Part shown: in pieces, positions 16,070 to 23,855 of the stretch | How the letters are laid out: the number at the start of each line of letters is the position of its first letter | How positions within the stretch are numbered: position 1 is the stretch's first letter | Assembly (NCBI GenBank): GCA_000378025.1 | Contig: KB899087.1 | Coordinates: 2,480,001-2,544,000 of the forward strand | From: Xanthobacteraceae bacterium 501b | Lineage (GTDB): Bacteria; Pseudomonadota; Alphaproteobacteria; Rhizobiales; Xanthobacteraceae | Length of the DNA stretch: 64,000 bases | Direction: 5' to 3' | Translations under genes and position numbers: made by a program | Notes under the pieces: generated by a model | Seen by the model: only the letters and a program-made list of their open reading frames with translations | Database searches by the model: none | Told to the model about the DNA's origin: nothing

Positions 16070-16492
16070 TCACGCCGCCTCCGTCACCGCCCGGAAGCGC
16101 AGCAGCGCGCGATAGGTCCGCCCGCCCGGCTCGCGCCGGATCTCGGCCGCGCTCATGCGCAGATTCACCAGTCTGTGCCCCTCCAGCGTGAGCGGCGCGT
16201 CGTGCAGCGCCTGCTGCACCAGATGGGCGAGGCCATGGGCCTCACCATGCCCGCCCTGGCGCGACCAGCAGGCGAGCGTCAGCCGGTGCTCGGCACCCGC
16301 CTCGGTGGCGGTCGACCAGTCCAGCACCTGCGCCTCGCCGAGCGTGACATAGGGAAAGTCCGGCGCGGCGGGCGGCACGTCATGAATGCGCGCCCCGCCC
16401 AGCGCGGCGGTCAGCGCCGCGTCGGCGGCGAGCGCGTGGTGGATCGCCCGGCGCAGCGCGACGGCGGCCCCGGAGAGCACGCCGGCGCTCAT
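16070..16492 (-). CDS. GTA gp8 tail terminator-like protein (DUF3168)
   Basis: 140 residues from ATG 16492 with GGGAGG upstream. DUF3168 features: LRRAIHHALAADAALTAALGG, VPPAAPDFPYVTLGEAQVLDWST and the closing YRALLRFRAVTE. It is the RcGTA gp8 equivalent acting at the head-proximal end of the tail. Start codon overlaps the stop of the 30-residue mini-ORF as ATGA. Confidence 0.9.
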   Translation of the reverse strand: MSAGVLSGAAVALRRAIHHALAADAALTAALGGARIHDVPPAAPDFPYVTLGEAQVLDWSTATEAGAEHRLTLACWSRQGGHGEAHGLAHLVQQALHDAPLTLEGHRLVNLRMSAAEIRREPGGRTYRALLRFRAVTEAA

Positions 16493-16581
16493 CGCCGCCT
16501 CCCGGCCGACGGCGTCTCGGCGCGCTGCGCGAAGCGCCGGCGCAGGGCCTCCAGCCCTTTCAGCCGCGTAGTGAATTTCAT
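16489..16581 (-). CDS. 30-residue mini-ORF between gp7 and gp8
   Basis: The ATG at 16581 overlaps the gp7 stop (ATGA) and its TGA at 16489 overlaps the gp8 start (ATGA), with a strong GGGAGGAG site. It begins MKFTTRLKGLEALRRRFAQ. Double coupling and a good ribosome site support translation. The position is that of the HK97-gp10-like tail completion gene in related phages, whose N-terminus often reads GLxxL, so this may be a shrunken remnant or simply a coupling peptide. Confidence 0.6.
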   Translation of the reverse strand: MKFTTRLKGLEALRRRFAQRAETPSAGRRR

Positions 16582-16898
16582 GGCGTCTCCTCCCGGCAGT
16601 CACAGGTGAGGAAGCGGCCGCGCCCGTCCGGGTCGCTCACCGCCTCGACCAGGTAGCGCCGCGCGCCCAGCCGCAGCCGGTCGCCCGGCTGTACGGTGGC
16701 GGGCGCGCGCACGGTGATGGTGTGGGCCAGCACCGCGCCGGGCCGGTCGGCGATCTCGGCCGCCGCGCCGCGCGAGGCCACCGCCCCCCAGAGCGCGTCG
16801 ACGGCGATGAAGCCGCGCGTCACCCCGCCGAGCCCGTCCGGGGTCTCGACCGGGGTCTCCTGCACCAGCCGGTGCCGCAGGGCGCCGATCGCGCTCAT
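16578..16898 (-). CDS. GTA gp7 head closure / head-tail adaptor protein
   Basis: 106 residues: HRLVQETPVETPDGLGGVTRGF, VDALWGAVASRGAAAEI and GRRYL-like LGARRYLVEAVSDPDGRGRFL follow the SPP1 gp16/HK97-type head-tail joining protein pattern. It seals the packaged capsid and makes the docking site for the tail. Start overlaps the gp6 stop by ATGA at 16895-16898. Confidence 0.9.
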   Translation of the reverse strand: MSAIGALRHRLVQETPVETPDGLGGVTRGFIAVDALWGAVASRGAAAEIADRPGAVLAHTITVRAPATVQPGDRLRLGARRYLVEAVSDPDGRGRFLTCDCREETP

Positions 16899-17461
16899 AG
16901 CCGCGTCACCCGGAACGGCGCCACCAGCGCGTCGAGCCGGGCGGGGAAAGCCGCGCCCGGCCCCGCCACGTCGCGGTGCTCGTAGAAATGGGCAAGAACC
17001 ACCCGCACCGCTTCCACCAGCGGCGAGGGCACATGGTCGGCGTCAGGCCCGTGCCCGGCGGTGATGTCGAGCGCGATGCCGGCCAGTGACCGACCGGGTG
17101 CCGGCACCGCGCCGCGCGCGACTTTGATCAGCCCCGGCAGCCGCGCCGTGTCGAGTGCGAAGGCGTCGAGCGGCAGGGCGGTCTCCGTGCCGGCCGCGCC
17201 GATCACCCGCACGGCGGTAAGCGCCTTCAGGGGGTTCACCGGCACCGGGATCAGGCCGGAAGCCGGCCAGGCATCGCGCACGATCCGCCAGCTCTGGTCG
17301 ATCAGCACCCGCCGCGTCAGCGCCTCCACGGTCGCCCGCGCGGCGGTGATGAGCGAGGAAATCAGCGCGTCCTCGGCCTCGTGGTCGACGCGCAGATAGG
17401 TCTTGGCCTCAGCGAGCGTCAGCGGCTCGACTGTGGGCCCGGCGAGAAGGATCGCGGGCAT
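16895..17461 (-). CDS. GTA gp6 head-tail connector (adaptor) protein
   Basis: 188 residues from ATG 17461 with AGAGAGG upstream. GPTVEPLTLAEAKTYLRVDHEAEDALISSLI followed by ARATVEALTRRVLIDQSW is the gp6-like connector signature. It binds the portal after packaging. In most GTA clusters this gene follows the capsid gene directly; here 1.7 kb of plus-strand genes lie between them. Confidence 0.93.
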   Translation of the reverse strand: MPAILLAGPTVEPLTLAEAKTYLRVDHEAEDALISSLITAARATVEALTRRVLIDQSWRIVRDAWPASGLIPVPVNPLKALTAVRVIGAAGTETALPLDAFALDTARLPGLIKVARGAVPAPGRSLAGIALDITAGHGPDADHVPSPLVEAVRVVLAHFYEHRDVAGPGAAFPARLDALVAPFRVTRL

Positions 17462-17591
17462 GGGTGCCTCTCTGTTGAAGGATGGTCGCGCAGCGCCGCG
17501 AGGCGCCCGTGTTCCTGGCAAGGCGCGCCGCGCCGATTGACGTTGCGGCCGGGCGCCGCCACAACGACTTGCCCCTTTCCGGAACCGCCCG

Positions 17592-18332
17592 ATGCATCGT
17601 CGCCTGCCCGCCCGCACCGCCCTCTGCGCCACCCTTCTCGCCGCCCTCGCTTTCGCCAGCCCCGCCCACGCCATTGTCGGCGGCGGGCCGGCGGACCCGG
17701 CGCTGAAGGAGGAGACGGCGATGATCGTGTCGACGCGCGGCGCCACCTGCACCGGCGTGGTGCTGGGGCCGAATGTGCTGCTCACCGCCGCCCATTGCGT
17801 CGAGCCGGCGGCGGATTATGCCGTGGTGGTGTTCGAGGCGGGCACGCCGCGGCTGATCCCGATCGACCGCAAGGCGGTGCACCCTTCCTTCGACCCGAAT
17901 TCCTTCGCCACGCGCCGCCCGACGCCGGACCTTGCTCTAGTGCGGCTCAGCGAGGCGCTGCCCGCCGCCTTCCGCCCCGCCGCCCTCACCGCCGAGATGG
18001 CGCTGCCGGCGCGGCGCACCGCCTTCACCGTCGCCGGCTATGGCGTGACAAAGGACGGCGACGGCAAGAGCGCCGGCACGCTACGCACGGTGTCCCTGCC
18101 GAGCATCGGCACCACGGGCGGCATTATGGTCCGGCTGTCGGACGGCGCGGCGAAAGGCGCCTGCACCGGTGACAGCGGCGGGCCGGTGCTGATCGAGGGC
18201 GTGGTCGCCGGCATCATCGGCTGGTCGACAGCGGCCGGCGGGGCGCGCGGCTGCGGCGGCGTCACCGGCGCCACGCTGATCGGCCCGCAGCGCGCCTGGA
18301 TCGACGCCACGCTGCGGGGGATTGGACGTTAG
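17592..18332 (+). CDS. Secreted trypsin-like serine protease inserted in the GTA cluster
   Basis: 246 residues. Signal peptide about 1-27 (LCATLLAALAFASPAHA) followed by mature N-terminus IVGG, then the complete triad: His68 in TAAHC, Asp113 in DLALV, Ser195 in GDSGGP. A chymotrypsin-fold S1 protease, exported to the periplasm or outside. It is transcribed against the GTA genes and lies between gp6 and the capsid gene. Substrate unknown; possibly unrelated cargo that tolerates the location. Confidence 0.93.
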   Translation: MHRRLPARTALCATLLAALAFASPAHAIVGGGPADPALKEETAMIVSTRGATCTGVVLGPNVLLTAAHCVEPAADYAVVVFEAGTPRLIPIDRKAVHPSFDPNSFATRRPTPDLALVRLSEALPAAFRPAALTAEMALPARRTAFTVAGYGVTKDGDGKSAGTLRTVSLPSIGTTGGIMVRLSDGAAKGACTGDSGGPVLIEGVVAGIIGWSTAAGGARGCGGVTGATLIGPQRAWIDATLRGIGR

Positions 18333-18545
18333 GGAAACCTAGCGCGCACGATATTATCGGTAGCGTTTTTCTCCTAAGCGCTCGAATTGGCTTTCGCCAG
18401 AGGGCGAACACGCGAATGTTATTGCGCCAGCGCAAAGTGCTGAGCGCCGAAACACAAGTGGCGATGCGCCAACGCCGAGACTAGCTTCTCTCCATGAACG
18501 GCGCGGCCGACACGGGCCGCCCACCCACACTTCGGAGAAGCCAAA

Positions 18546-18770
18546 ATGAACAAGCTCATCCTCACCGCCGTCGCTCTCGCCACCCTCGGTTCGGTTGGCG
18601 CCCAGGCCGCCGGCCGCGACGCCACGGTTTATACCCGCGCCGTCGCCCCGCAGGCCCAGCCCGCGCAGCCCAACGTCGTCGAAGGCCGCAACGCCACCGT
18701 CTCGGTGCCGGCCGTCTCCGACGCCTACATCAACCAGGCCGTCGAGGCGAACGCCCGTTCGACCCGCTGA
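18546..18770 (+). CDS. Small secreted protein, paralogue A
   Basis: 74 residues with CGGAGAAG upstream. Signal peptide about 1-21 (LILTAVALATLGSVGAQA), then AGRDATVYTRAVAP and the C-terminal VVEGRNATVSVPAVSDAYINQAVEANARSTR. It is a close tandem duplicate of the next gene. Mature length is about 52 residues, with no Cys. Family unknown. A 213-bp gap before it holds its promoter region. Confidence 0.85.
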   Translation: MNKLILTAVALATLGSVGAQAAGRDATVYTRAVAPQAQPAQPNVVEGRNATVSVPAVSDAYINQAVEANARSTR

Positions 18771-18840
18771 TCTCTTCTCTTCCCTTCAGGCCGGCGCCCC
18801 CATGCGAGCGCGCGCCGGCCACTTTCAAGGAGTATCGACC

Positions 18841-19071
18841 ATGAACAAGATCCTCATCGCCGCCGTCGCCCTGGCCACCTTCGGCTCCGTCGCCGCGCAG
18901 GCCGCCGGCCGTGACGCCACCCTCTATTCCCGCGCCAGCGCCCCGCAGGTCCAGACCCAGCAGGTCCAGCGCAACGTCGTCGAAGGTCGCAACGCCACTG
19001 TCACGCTGCCGACCGTCTCCGACGCCTATATCAACCAGTCGGTCGAGGCCAACGCCCGTTCGACCCACTGA
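18841..19071 (+). CDS. Small secreted protein, paralogue B
   Basis: 76 residues with AAGGAGT upstream. The sequence parallels paralogue A throughout: MNKILIAAVALATFGSV, AGRDATLYSRASAP, NVVEGRNATVTLPTVSDAYIN, ending VEANARSTH. Conservation is strongest in the C-terminal half, while the middle Gln-rich spacer varies in length. Followed by a strong intrinsic terminator. Function unknown; export predicted. Confidence 0.87.
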   Translation: MNKILIAAVALATFGSVAAQAAGRDATLYSRASAPQVQTQQVQRNVVEGRNATVTLPTVSDAYINQSVEANARSTH

Positions 19072-19110
19072 GCGTGCCGGACCCACTTCCCGAGACTGAC
19101 CGTCTCATCT

Positions 19111-19140
19111 GGGGCGCCCCTCACCGGGCGCCCCTTTTTT
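19111..19140 (+). terminator. Intrinsic terminator after the plus-strand cassette
   Basis: GGGGCGCCC-CTCACC-GGGCGCCCC followed by TTTTTT: a perfect 9-bp stem with a T run in the plus direction only. On the minus strand no T run follows, so GTA transcription from the capsid side should read through. Confidence 0.93.
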
Positions 19141-19152
19141 GTGCCCGACCGC

Positions 19153-20397
19153 TCAGGCGGAGAATTTCAGCAGCTTGATGGCGTCGAAATCCTGCACCCC
19201 GCCGCCGACCCGCTTGGTGGTGTAGAACAGCACATAGGGCTTGGCAGAATAGGGGTCGCGCAGCACCCGCACCCCGGCGCGGTCGACCACGAGATAGCCG
19301 CGGCGGAAATCGCCGAAGGCGATCGAGAGGCTGTTCGCGCCGATGCCCGGCATCTCCTCCGCCTCATGCACGGGAAAGCCCATCAGGCTGGGCGGCGCGC
19401 CCGGCCCGCTGGGCGGGGCCCACAGATACTGGCCGTTCTCGTCCTTCAGCTTGCGCACCGCGCCCTGCGCGCGCCGGCTCATCAGGAAGCTGCCATTCTG
19501 CCGGTAGCCGGCCTTCACCGCATAGACGAGGTCGACCAGCGGGTCGGACGGGCTCGCGGCGGGGAAATCGCCGGCGGCGCCGGTAGCGATGAAGCCGAGC
19601 TTGCCCCACACCCAGGCGCTTTCCGCTACCGTGTCATAGGCGAGAAAGCCCTTCGGCTTACCCACCCCGTCGCCGGTGACGAACGCCGTGCCCTCCTGGG
19701 AGGCGAAGGCGGCTTCCACCTCGATGGCGAGCCACTCGTCGATGTTGACCGCCGAATCGTCCAGCAGCGTCTGCGTCGCCGCCGGCATGGCGTAGAGCTC
19801 CATCGCCGGGAAGGCGATCTCATCCAGCACCGGGCTGGCGGTCTGGGCGCGGGCGCCGGTTTCCGCCACCCAGCCGACCGCCGGGCCAGAGGTCATGAAC
19901 GGCTTCTTGTAGGTGCCGGCCGAAATCACCCGGACATCGGCAAGGGCGCGGATCGGCGAGAGCGCGGCGAGCCGCTTGCCGATCTCGCGCTCGGTCTCGT
20001 TCGGCACGGTATAGCCGCCCTCCGCCCCCACCCCGGCGGAGAGCGCCTTGGCCTCCAGCCGCTTGAGGCCCGCCGCCTCGCCGGTGCGGACATAGCAATC
20101 GAACGCCGCCTTGTGCTCGCGCGCGGCGAGGTCGGAAACGAGGTCGCCCCCGCCCAGCGCGGGACGGCGGGCTTTCAGCACCAGTTCGTCGATCAGCGCC
20201 TTCTGGGTGTCGAGCGCGGCATTGATCCGCGCCACCCGGTCATCGGCGACGACATCGCCGCCGCGCCGCTCCAGCGCGCCGAGCCGCTGGTCATTGGCGT
20301 CCTTAAACGCCTCGAAGGCGCTCATGAACTCCTCGAAGGCGGCCGAGACTTCCGGGCCGGCGGACTTGCATTCGGGTGCGGGCATGCTCGGTTCCAT
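19153..20397 (-). CDS. GTA gp5 major capsid protein (HK97 fold)
   Basis: 414 residues from ATG 20397 (ATG 20385 also possible). An N-terminal helical delta region (about 1-100, FEEFMSAFEAFKDANDQRL) is normally cut by the prohead protease. The HK97 capsid domain follows: LSAGVGAEGGYTVPNETEREI, PAVGWVAETGARAQTASPVLDEI, ELYAMPAATQTLLDDSAVNID, and C-terminal GYLVVDRAGVRVLRDPYSAKPYV. Forms the GTA head. Followed downstream (minus sense) by the convergent plus-strand cassette. Confidence 0.96.
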   Translation of the reverse strand: MEPSMPAPECKSAGPEVSAAFEEFMSAFEAFKDANDQRLGALERRGGDVVADDRVARINAALDTQKALIDELVLKARRPALGGGDLVSDLAAREHKAAFDCYVRTGEAAGLKRLEAKALSAGVGAEGGYTVPNETEREIGKRLAALSPIRALADVRVISAGTYKKPFMTSGPAVGWVAETGARAQTASPVLDEIAFPAMELYAMPAATQTLLDDSAVNIDEWLAIEVEAAFASQEGTAFVTGDGVGKPKGFLAYDTVAESAWVWGKLGFIATGAAGDFPAASPSDPLVDLVYAVKAGYRQNGSFLMSRRAQGAVRKLKDENGQYLWAPPSGPGAPPSLMGFPVHEAEEMPGIGANSLSIAFGDFRRGYLVVDRAGVRVLRDPYSAKPYVLFYTTKRVGGGVQDFDAIKLLKFSA

Positions 20398-20440
20398 GGG
20401 GCTGATGTTCCTGTGCGTGAAGGGGCGAAGCGCAAGCACC

Positions 20441-20531
20441 GTCATCCCCGGGCGTGGCCCGGGGTTCCGCGCCTTTGATGAGGCGGACGGTGAGGCAAGT
20501 CGTGGAAGCCCGGGCCAAGCCCGGGCATGAC
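20441..20531. repeat. Composite palindromic intergenic repeat (copy 7, divergent)
   Basis: About 91 bp upstream of the capsid gene. GTCATCCCCGGGCGTGGCCCGGGG arm and CCCGGGCCAAGCCCGGGCATGAC arm. Confidence 0.78.
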
Positions 20532-20623
20532 AATTGGAAGGCGGACAGGGCCGCCGAAACAGCCGCGCCCCGGACAAGCCGCGCTAGGCGCGGGGCGCCG
20601 GGAAACGGGCGCCCTCCCCCTTT

Positions 20624-20714
20624 CCTCATCCCCGGGCTTGACCCGGGGACCCAGTCTTTCCGACAGCTCCCGGCCACAAGTCTGGGTGGCCGGGTCAAGC
20701 CCGGCCATGAGGGC
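20624..20714. repeat. Composite palindromic intergenic repeat (copy 8)
   Basis: About 91 bp, second copy in the 396-bp gap between prohead protease and capsid genes. CCCCGGGCTTGACCCGGGG arm, ACCCAGTC/GTCTGGGT inner pair, GGCCGGGTCAAGCCCGGCC arm. Confidence 0.88.
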
Positions 20715-20741
20715 CCATGGGGGACGCCCGTCATGCTGAGG

Positions 20742-20762
20742 TGCCGGCGCAACTCGCCGGCA
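20742..20762. other. Perfect 8-bp hairpin after the prohead protease gene
   Basis: TGCCGGCG-CAACT-CGCCGGCA, without a T run on either side. It is preceded by TCATGCTGAGG, a phrase that also occurs in other intergenic repeats of this bacterial group, so it may be a fragment of a second repeat family. Confidence 0.5.
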
Positions 20763-20793
20763 TTGAGGCACGCAGCCCCTAAGGGCCAGGCCC

Positions 20794-21387
20794 TCACGCC
20801 ATCGCCGGCCGCAGCCCCGGCAGCGTGCGCAGCCGCCGGGCACCGCGCCGAATCGCCGTGGCGAGCGTGTCGCCGGCCCGCTTCACCGAGGCGATGCGCG
20901 CGTCCGGCTGCATCGGGAAGGTGACGATCGAGACTTCCCACAGGTCGATATGGGACAGCCGCCGCACCCGCGAGCGCGGGTCGGTACGGCCCTCCACCGT
21001 GCGGAAGCCGATGGAGAGCCCGTCGATCGCGCCGGCGCGCATCAGCGCCAGCACCTCGCGGGCGCGGGCGACATCCAGCGTCAGCTGGCCCTTCACATAG
21101 AGCCCGACCGAATCCTCCGTGAGGCTCGTCCAGAAGCCGATCGGCTCGGCTGGGTCGTGCTGGAACAGCATCCGCACCCCGCCCGCGCCGCGCTCGGCCA
21201 GCGAGCGGGAAAACGCGCCGGGCAGGATCAGGTCGCGGCCGAGATCGACCCGGCCGAACAGCGCCGCATAGCCCTCGAAGCTTCCATCAGGGGCGATGTT
21301 GGCCAGCGCCCCCGCAAAGGGGGCGGCCTTGGTCTGCAGCGGCGGCGCGGCGCGCTGGGCCGGGGGATGGATAAGGAAACCGCTCAT
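20794..21387 (-). CDS. GTA gp4 HK97-family prohead protease
   Basis: 197 residues from ATG 21387 with GGGGAGG upstream. Family signature: FEGYAALFGRVDLGRDLILPGAFSRSL, then VRMLFQHDPAEPIGFW (catalytic His) and AGAIDGLSIGFR (catalytic Ser), followed by the DLWEVSIVTFPM strand. It cleaves the capsid delta region during head maturation. The start overlaps the upstream small ORF stop as ATGA. Confidence 0.95.
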   Translation of the reverse strand: MSGFLIHPPAQRAAPPLQTKAAPFAGALANIAPDGSFEGYAALFGRVDLGRDLILPGAFSRSLAERGAGGVRMLFQHDPAEPIGFWTSLTEDSVGLYVKGQLTLDVARAREVLALMRAGAIDGLSIGFRTVEGRTDPRSRVRRLSHIDLWEVSIVTFPMQPDARIASVKRAGDTLATAIRRGARRLRTLPGLRPAMA

Positions 21388-21581
21388 GCCCCCTCCCCTT
21401 TTCCCGCGCCGGCCACCCCCGCCCGGCGGGTGGCGGCGGCGCGCTCCAGCTTGCCGAGCGTGCGGCCGAACTGGCGAAACACCTGCGGCGCCTGCCCGGC
21501 CCGGTCGGGCGCCGGCAGGCGGGCGGCAAGGCCGTTGAAGCGGCCGGGCAGAAACGCCCGGATGCGCGGGGTGGAGGTCAT
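21384..21581 (-). CDS. Small basic ORF ahead of the prohead protease
   Basis: 65 residues, rich in Arg, Ala and Pro, no membrane segment. Linked by ATGA overlaps to both neighbours (upstream at 21578-21581, downstream at 21384-21387), so translated with them. Not recognised. It may be a scaffold-related or purely coupling ORF. Confidence 0.65.
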   Translation of the reverse strand: MTSTPRIRAFLPGRFNGLAARLPAPDRAGQAPQVFRQFGRTLGKLERAAATRRAGVAGAGKGEGA

Positions 21582-21766
21582 GTCTCGTCTCCAAACAGGG
21601 CGTTGAAGCGCGCGATCTCGCGCACGAAATCGTCGAAGCGGCGGGCCGCGTTCCCCAGCTCGCGCAGCGCGAGCCCGGCCAGCGCCGAGGCGCCGAGCGC
21701 CCACATCAGCAACGCGAGATGGGCGATGTCAGCTTTCTCAGCGAAGGCTGTGATGAGCGGCTGCAT
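21578..21766 (-). CDS. Small membrane protein, gp3.5-like
   Basis: 62 residues from ATG 21766 with GAGGAA upstream. A single hydrophobic segment (HLALLMWALGASALAGLAL, about 21-39) and a charged C-terminus (ARRFDDFVREIARFNALFG). Its location between portal and protease matches RcGTA g3.5. Here it is the first native GTA gene after the inserted methyltransferase. Confidence 0.72.
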   Translation of the reverse strand: MQPLITAFAEKADIAHLALLMWALGASALAGLALRELGNAARRFDDFVREIARFNALFGDET

Positions 21767-21916
21767 GGGTTTCCTCACGGGCAGGCTGCCCTCTGTTGCA
21801 ACAGGCGCACCTAATGCTCCAAGGATGCAGGCCAACGGCATTTCGGGAAGATTAGATAAATTAATTATTGAATAAAATAAAAATAGTAAACTACTATCAA
21901 ATCAATTACTATAATA
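21767..21916. other. Strongly AT-rich 150-bp spacer behind the methyltransferase
   Basis: Runs such as TAATTATTGAATAAAATAAA contrast sharply with the GC-rich flanks. No terminator with a T run or gene seen. It looks like the trailing part of the acquired methyltransferase segment. Confidence 0.6.
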
Positions 21917-22639
21917 CTATTTATTAAAATTATAAAAACTCGCCAATCTTTCACAAGACAATTCAAAATAATCTTTATTTGATTCTATTACTATATACGG
22001 CAAACCTATACTAATGCACGCAACACCGACAGATCCTGATCCCATGAAAGGATCAAGAATTGGACCTTCCATAATCTGAAGCAAGTTGCTCATAAGATCG
22101 ACGGGCTTGCCTGCCATATGCAGTCTATGGACCGGAGGTCGGCAGCGAATGACGCCGGGCGCCGTAGGTCCCGCTAGGGGGCGCCGGCCATTTGTTGCCC
22201 AAACAACATACTCTGCTTGATTTCGGTACCTTCCTCGCTGGGGCCTAGCGCACTCAGTCTTGTCCCAAGGAACGATTCCTCGCCACACCCACCCTGCTGC
22301 CTGAATAGCATCAGTCGTCGTCGGCAATTGGCGCCAGTCCGAAAAGACGCAACAGATGCCCGAGGATATGACCTTGGCCCTCGCCTTGGTCAGCCAGAGG
22401 TTCGACCAGGCTAGGTAAGAACGCTGATCACGACAGTCTCCATCAAATTCGGGGTATTTTCCTGGTCGGAACGAGTACTTTCTACTTGTCAACACATCAC
22501 GACTACACCGAAGGGAGTTCGCACTCGAATAGGGTGGATCGGTCAATATTGACCCCACGGAATTGATTGAAAGTCCGGCAATTATTTCCATGGCGTCGCC
22601 GAGAAAAAGCTGCGCGCCACCTATAACCTCGCACCGCAT
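21917..22639 (-). CDS. Beta-class DNA (adenine-N6 or cytosine-N4) methyltransferase inserted in GTA cluster
   Basis: 240 residues. Catalytic motif IV TDPPY (D34-Y37) precedes the AdoMet-binding motif I DPFMGSGS (D196-S203), and HMAGKPVDL (about 174-182) is motif X-like: the beta-class order. It starts 3 bp after the portal stop, using sequence at the end of the portal gene as ribosome site, so it is co-transcribed with GTA genes. Its AT content rises towards the 3' end, pointing to acquisition. No restriction enzyme gene is next to it, so it is an orphan methylase. Confidence 0.9.
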   Translation of the reverse strand: MRCEVIGGAQLFLGDAMEIIAGLSINSVGSILTDPPYSSANSLRCSRDVLTSRKYSFRPGKYPEFDGDCRDQRSYLAWSNLWLTKARAKVISSGICCVFSDWRQLPTTTDAIQAAGWVWRGIVPWDKTECARPQRGRYRNQAEYVVWATNGRRPLAGPTAPGVIRCRPPVHRLHMAGKPVDLMSNLLQIMEGPILDPFMGSGSVGVACISIGLPYIVIESNKDYFELSCERLASFYNFNK

Positions 22640-22642
22640 GTC

Positions 22643-23803
22643 CTACCCCCGCACCCCGTAGCCCACCGCCTGGCGCTTTTCGTCCTCGGTGAGGAAGCTG
22701 GCCTCGTTGACCCGGCGCCACAGCGCCTCGCGCTCGCCATGCAGCACCTCGATGGCGTCGAGGTCGGGCTCCAGCACCAGCCGCCCCGGCCCATAGGCGG
22801 GGCCGAGCCAGAGGCTCAGCTCGTGCAGCAGCCGGCGGCCGAGCGGCAGAATGGTCTGGCGCCACAGCACCCGGCTGGCCTCGGCGTAATTGGCATAGGT
22901 GGCGTCGCCCGGAATGCCGAGCAGCATGGGCGGCACGCCGAAGGCGAGCGCGATCTCGCGCGCGGCGGCGTTCTTCGCCTCCAGGAAATCCATGTCGTGC
23001 GGGGTGAGCGAGAGCGGGCGCCAGTCCAGCCCGCCCTCCAGCAGCAGCGGCCTTCCGGCATTGCCGCTGCCGGAGAAATTCGCCTCCAGTTCCTCCTTCA
23101 GCCGCTCGAACTGCTCGTCGGAAAGGTTGCCCGCCCCGCCATAGATCAGCGCGCCGGAGGGCCGCGCGGCATTGTCGAGCAGCGCCTTGTTCCAGGCTCC
23201 GGCGGCATTGTGCAAATCGAGCGCCATCTGCGCCGCCTCCAGCGGCGGGGCGCCGTAATGGTCGTCCAGCGGGTTGAACAGCGCGACATGCAGGATCGGC
23301 GGGGGCGCCCCTTCCTGCACGAAGCGCACCGCGCGCCCGCCCGCCGTGTAGTCATAGGCCTGCGCCCAGCCATCCGGGCCGGCGACGACGCGCATGCGGT
23401 CCGGGCGCAGCACATGCAGCTCGCGCGGGCTCGCGCCAAGGCTCACCGCCTCGACATAGGCGTTGCCTGACAGCAGCAGATGCGCCGCCAGCGCTTCCAT
23501 CAGCCCCGGCCCGGAAAGGCGCGCATTCGGCTGCGCCAACAGGTCGAGCAGCGGATGGGCGGCACTCTCGCGCCCGTCCTCGCTCAGCAGCGGGGCGAGC
23601 TCGCCCACGCCCTGGGCGATCATCCGCACGCAGCGATAGGCGATGGCGTTGCGCTGGTAGCCCTCGCGGGCCAGCGCGCCATAATCGCGCGGCGTCCAGT
23701 GCGCGCGCGCCCCCCCCAGCAACGCCACCAGCGCCTGGGTGCGCGAGGCCTTGGCCTCGGGCGGCGCCGCACGGCGGCGGAGGGAAAAGGGAAAGAGCGT
23801 CAT
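22643..23803 (-). CDS. GTA gp3 portal protein
   Basis: 386 residues, HK97-type portal: AREGYQRNAIAYRCVRMIAQGVGELAPLL, HPLLDLLAQPNARLSG, LLLSGNAYVEAV and EIALAFGVPPMLLGIPGDATYANYAEASR. Forms the 12-fold DNA entry ring at one capsid vertex. The GGAGCCCC site precedes ATG 23803, with 52 bp to the terminase. Confidence 0.96.
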   Translation of the reverse strand: MTLFPFSLRRRAAPPEAKASRTQALVALLGGARAHWTPRDYGALAREGYQRNAIAYRCVRMIAQGVGELAPLLSEDGRESAAHPLLDLLAQPNARLSGPGLMEALAAHLLLSGNAYVEAVSLGASPRELHVLRPDRMRVVAGPDGWAQAYDYTAGGRAVRFVQEGAPPPILHVALFNPLDDHYGAPPLEAAQMALDLHNAAGAWNKALLDNAARPSGALIYGGAGNLSDEQFERLKEELEANFSGSGNAGRPLLLEGGLDWRPLSLTPHDMDFLEAKNAAAREIALAFGVPPMLLGIPGDATYANYAEASRVLWRQTILPLGRRLLHELSLWLGPAYGPGRLVLEPDLDAIEVLHGEREALWRRVNEASFLTEDEKRQAVGYGVRG

Positions 23804-23855
23804 GAAGGGGCTCCGGTCATCGGTTCAGTTTCGCGCAGGCCCGGCACGCGTGCCC

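Noticed and set aside
20442-20843. Short open frames through the palindromic repeats near the capsid gene
   Set aside because: Their translations repeat the WVPGSSPG / MAGLDPATQ phrases produced by the repeat itself in every copy, so they are repeat-derived.
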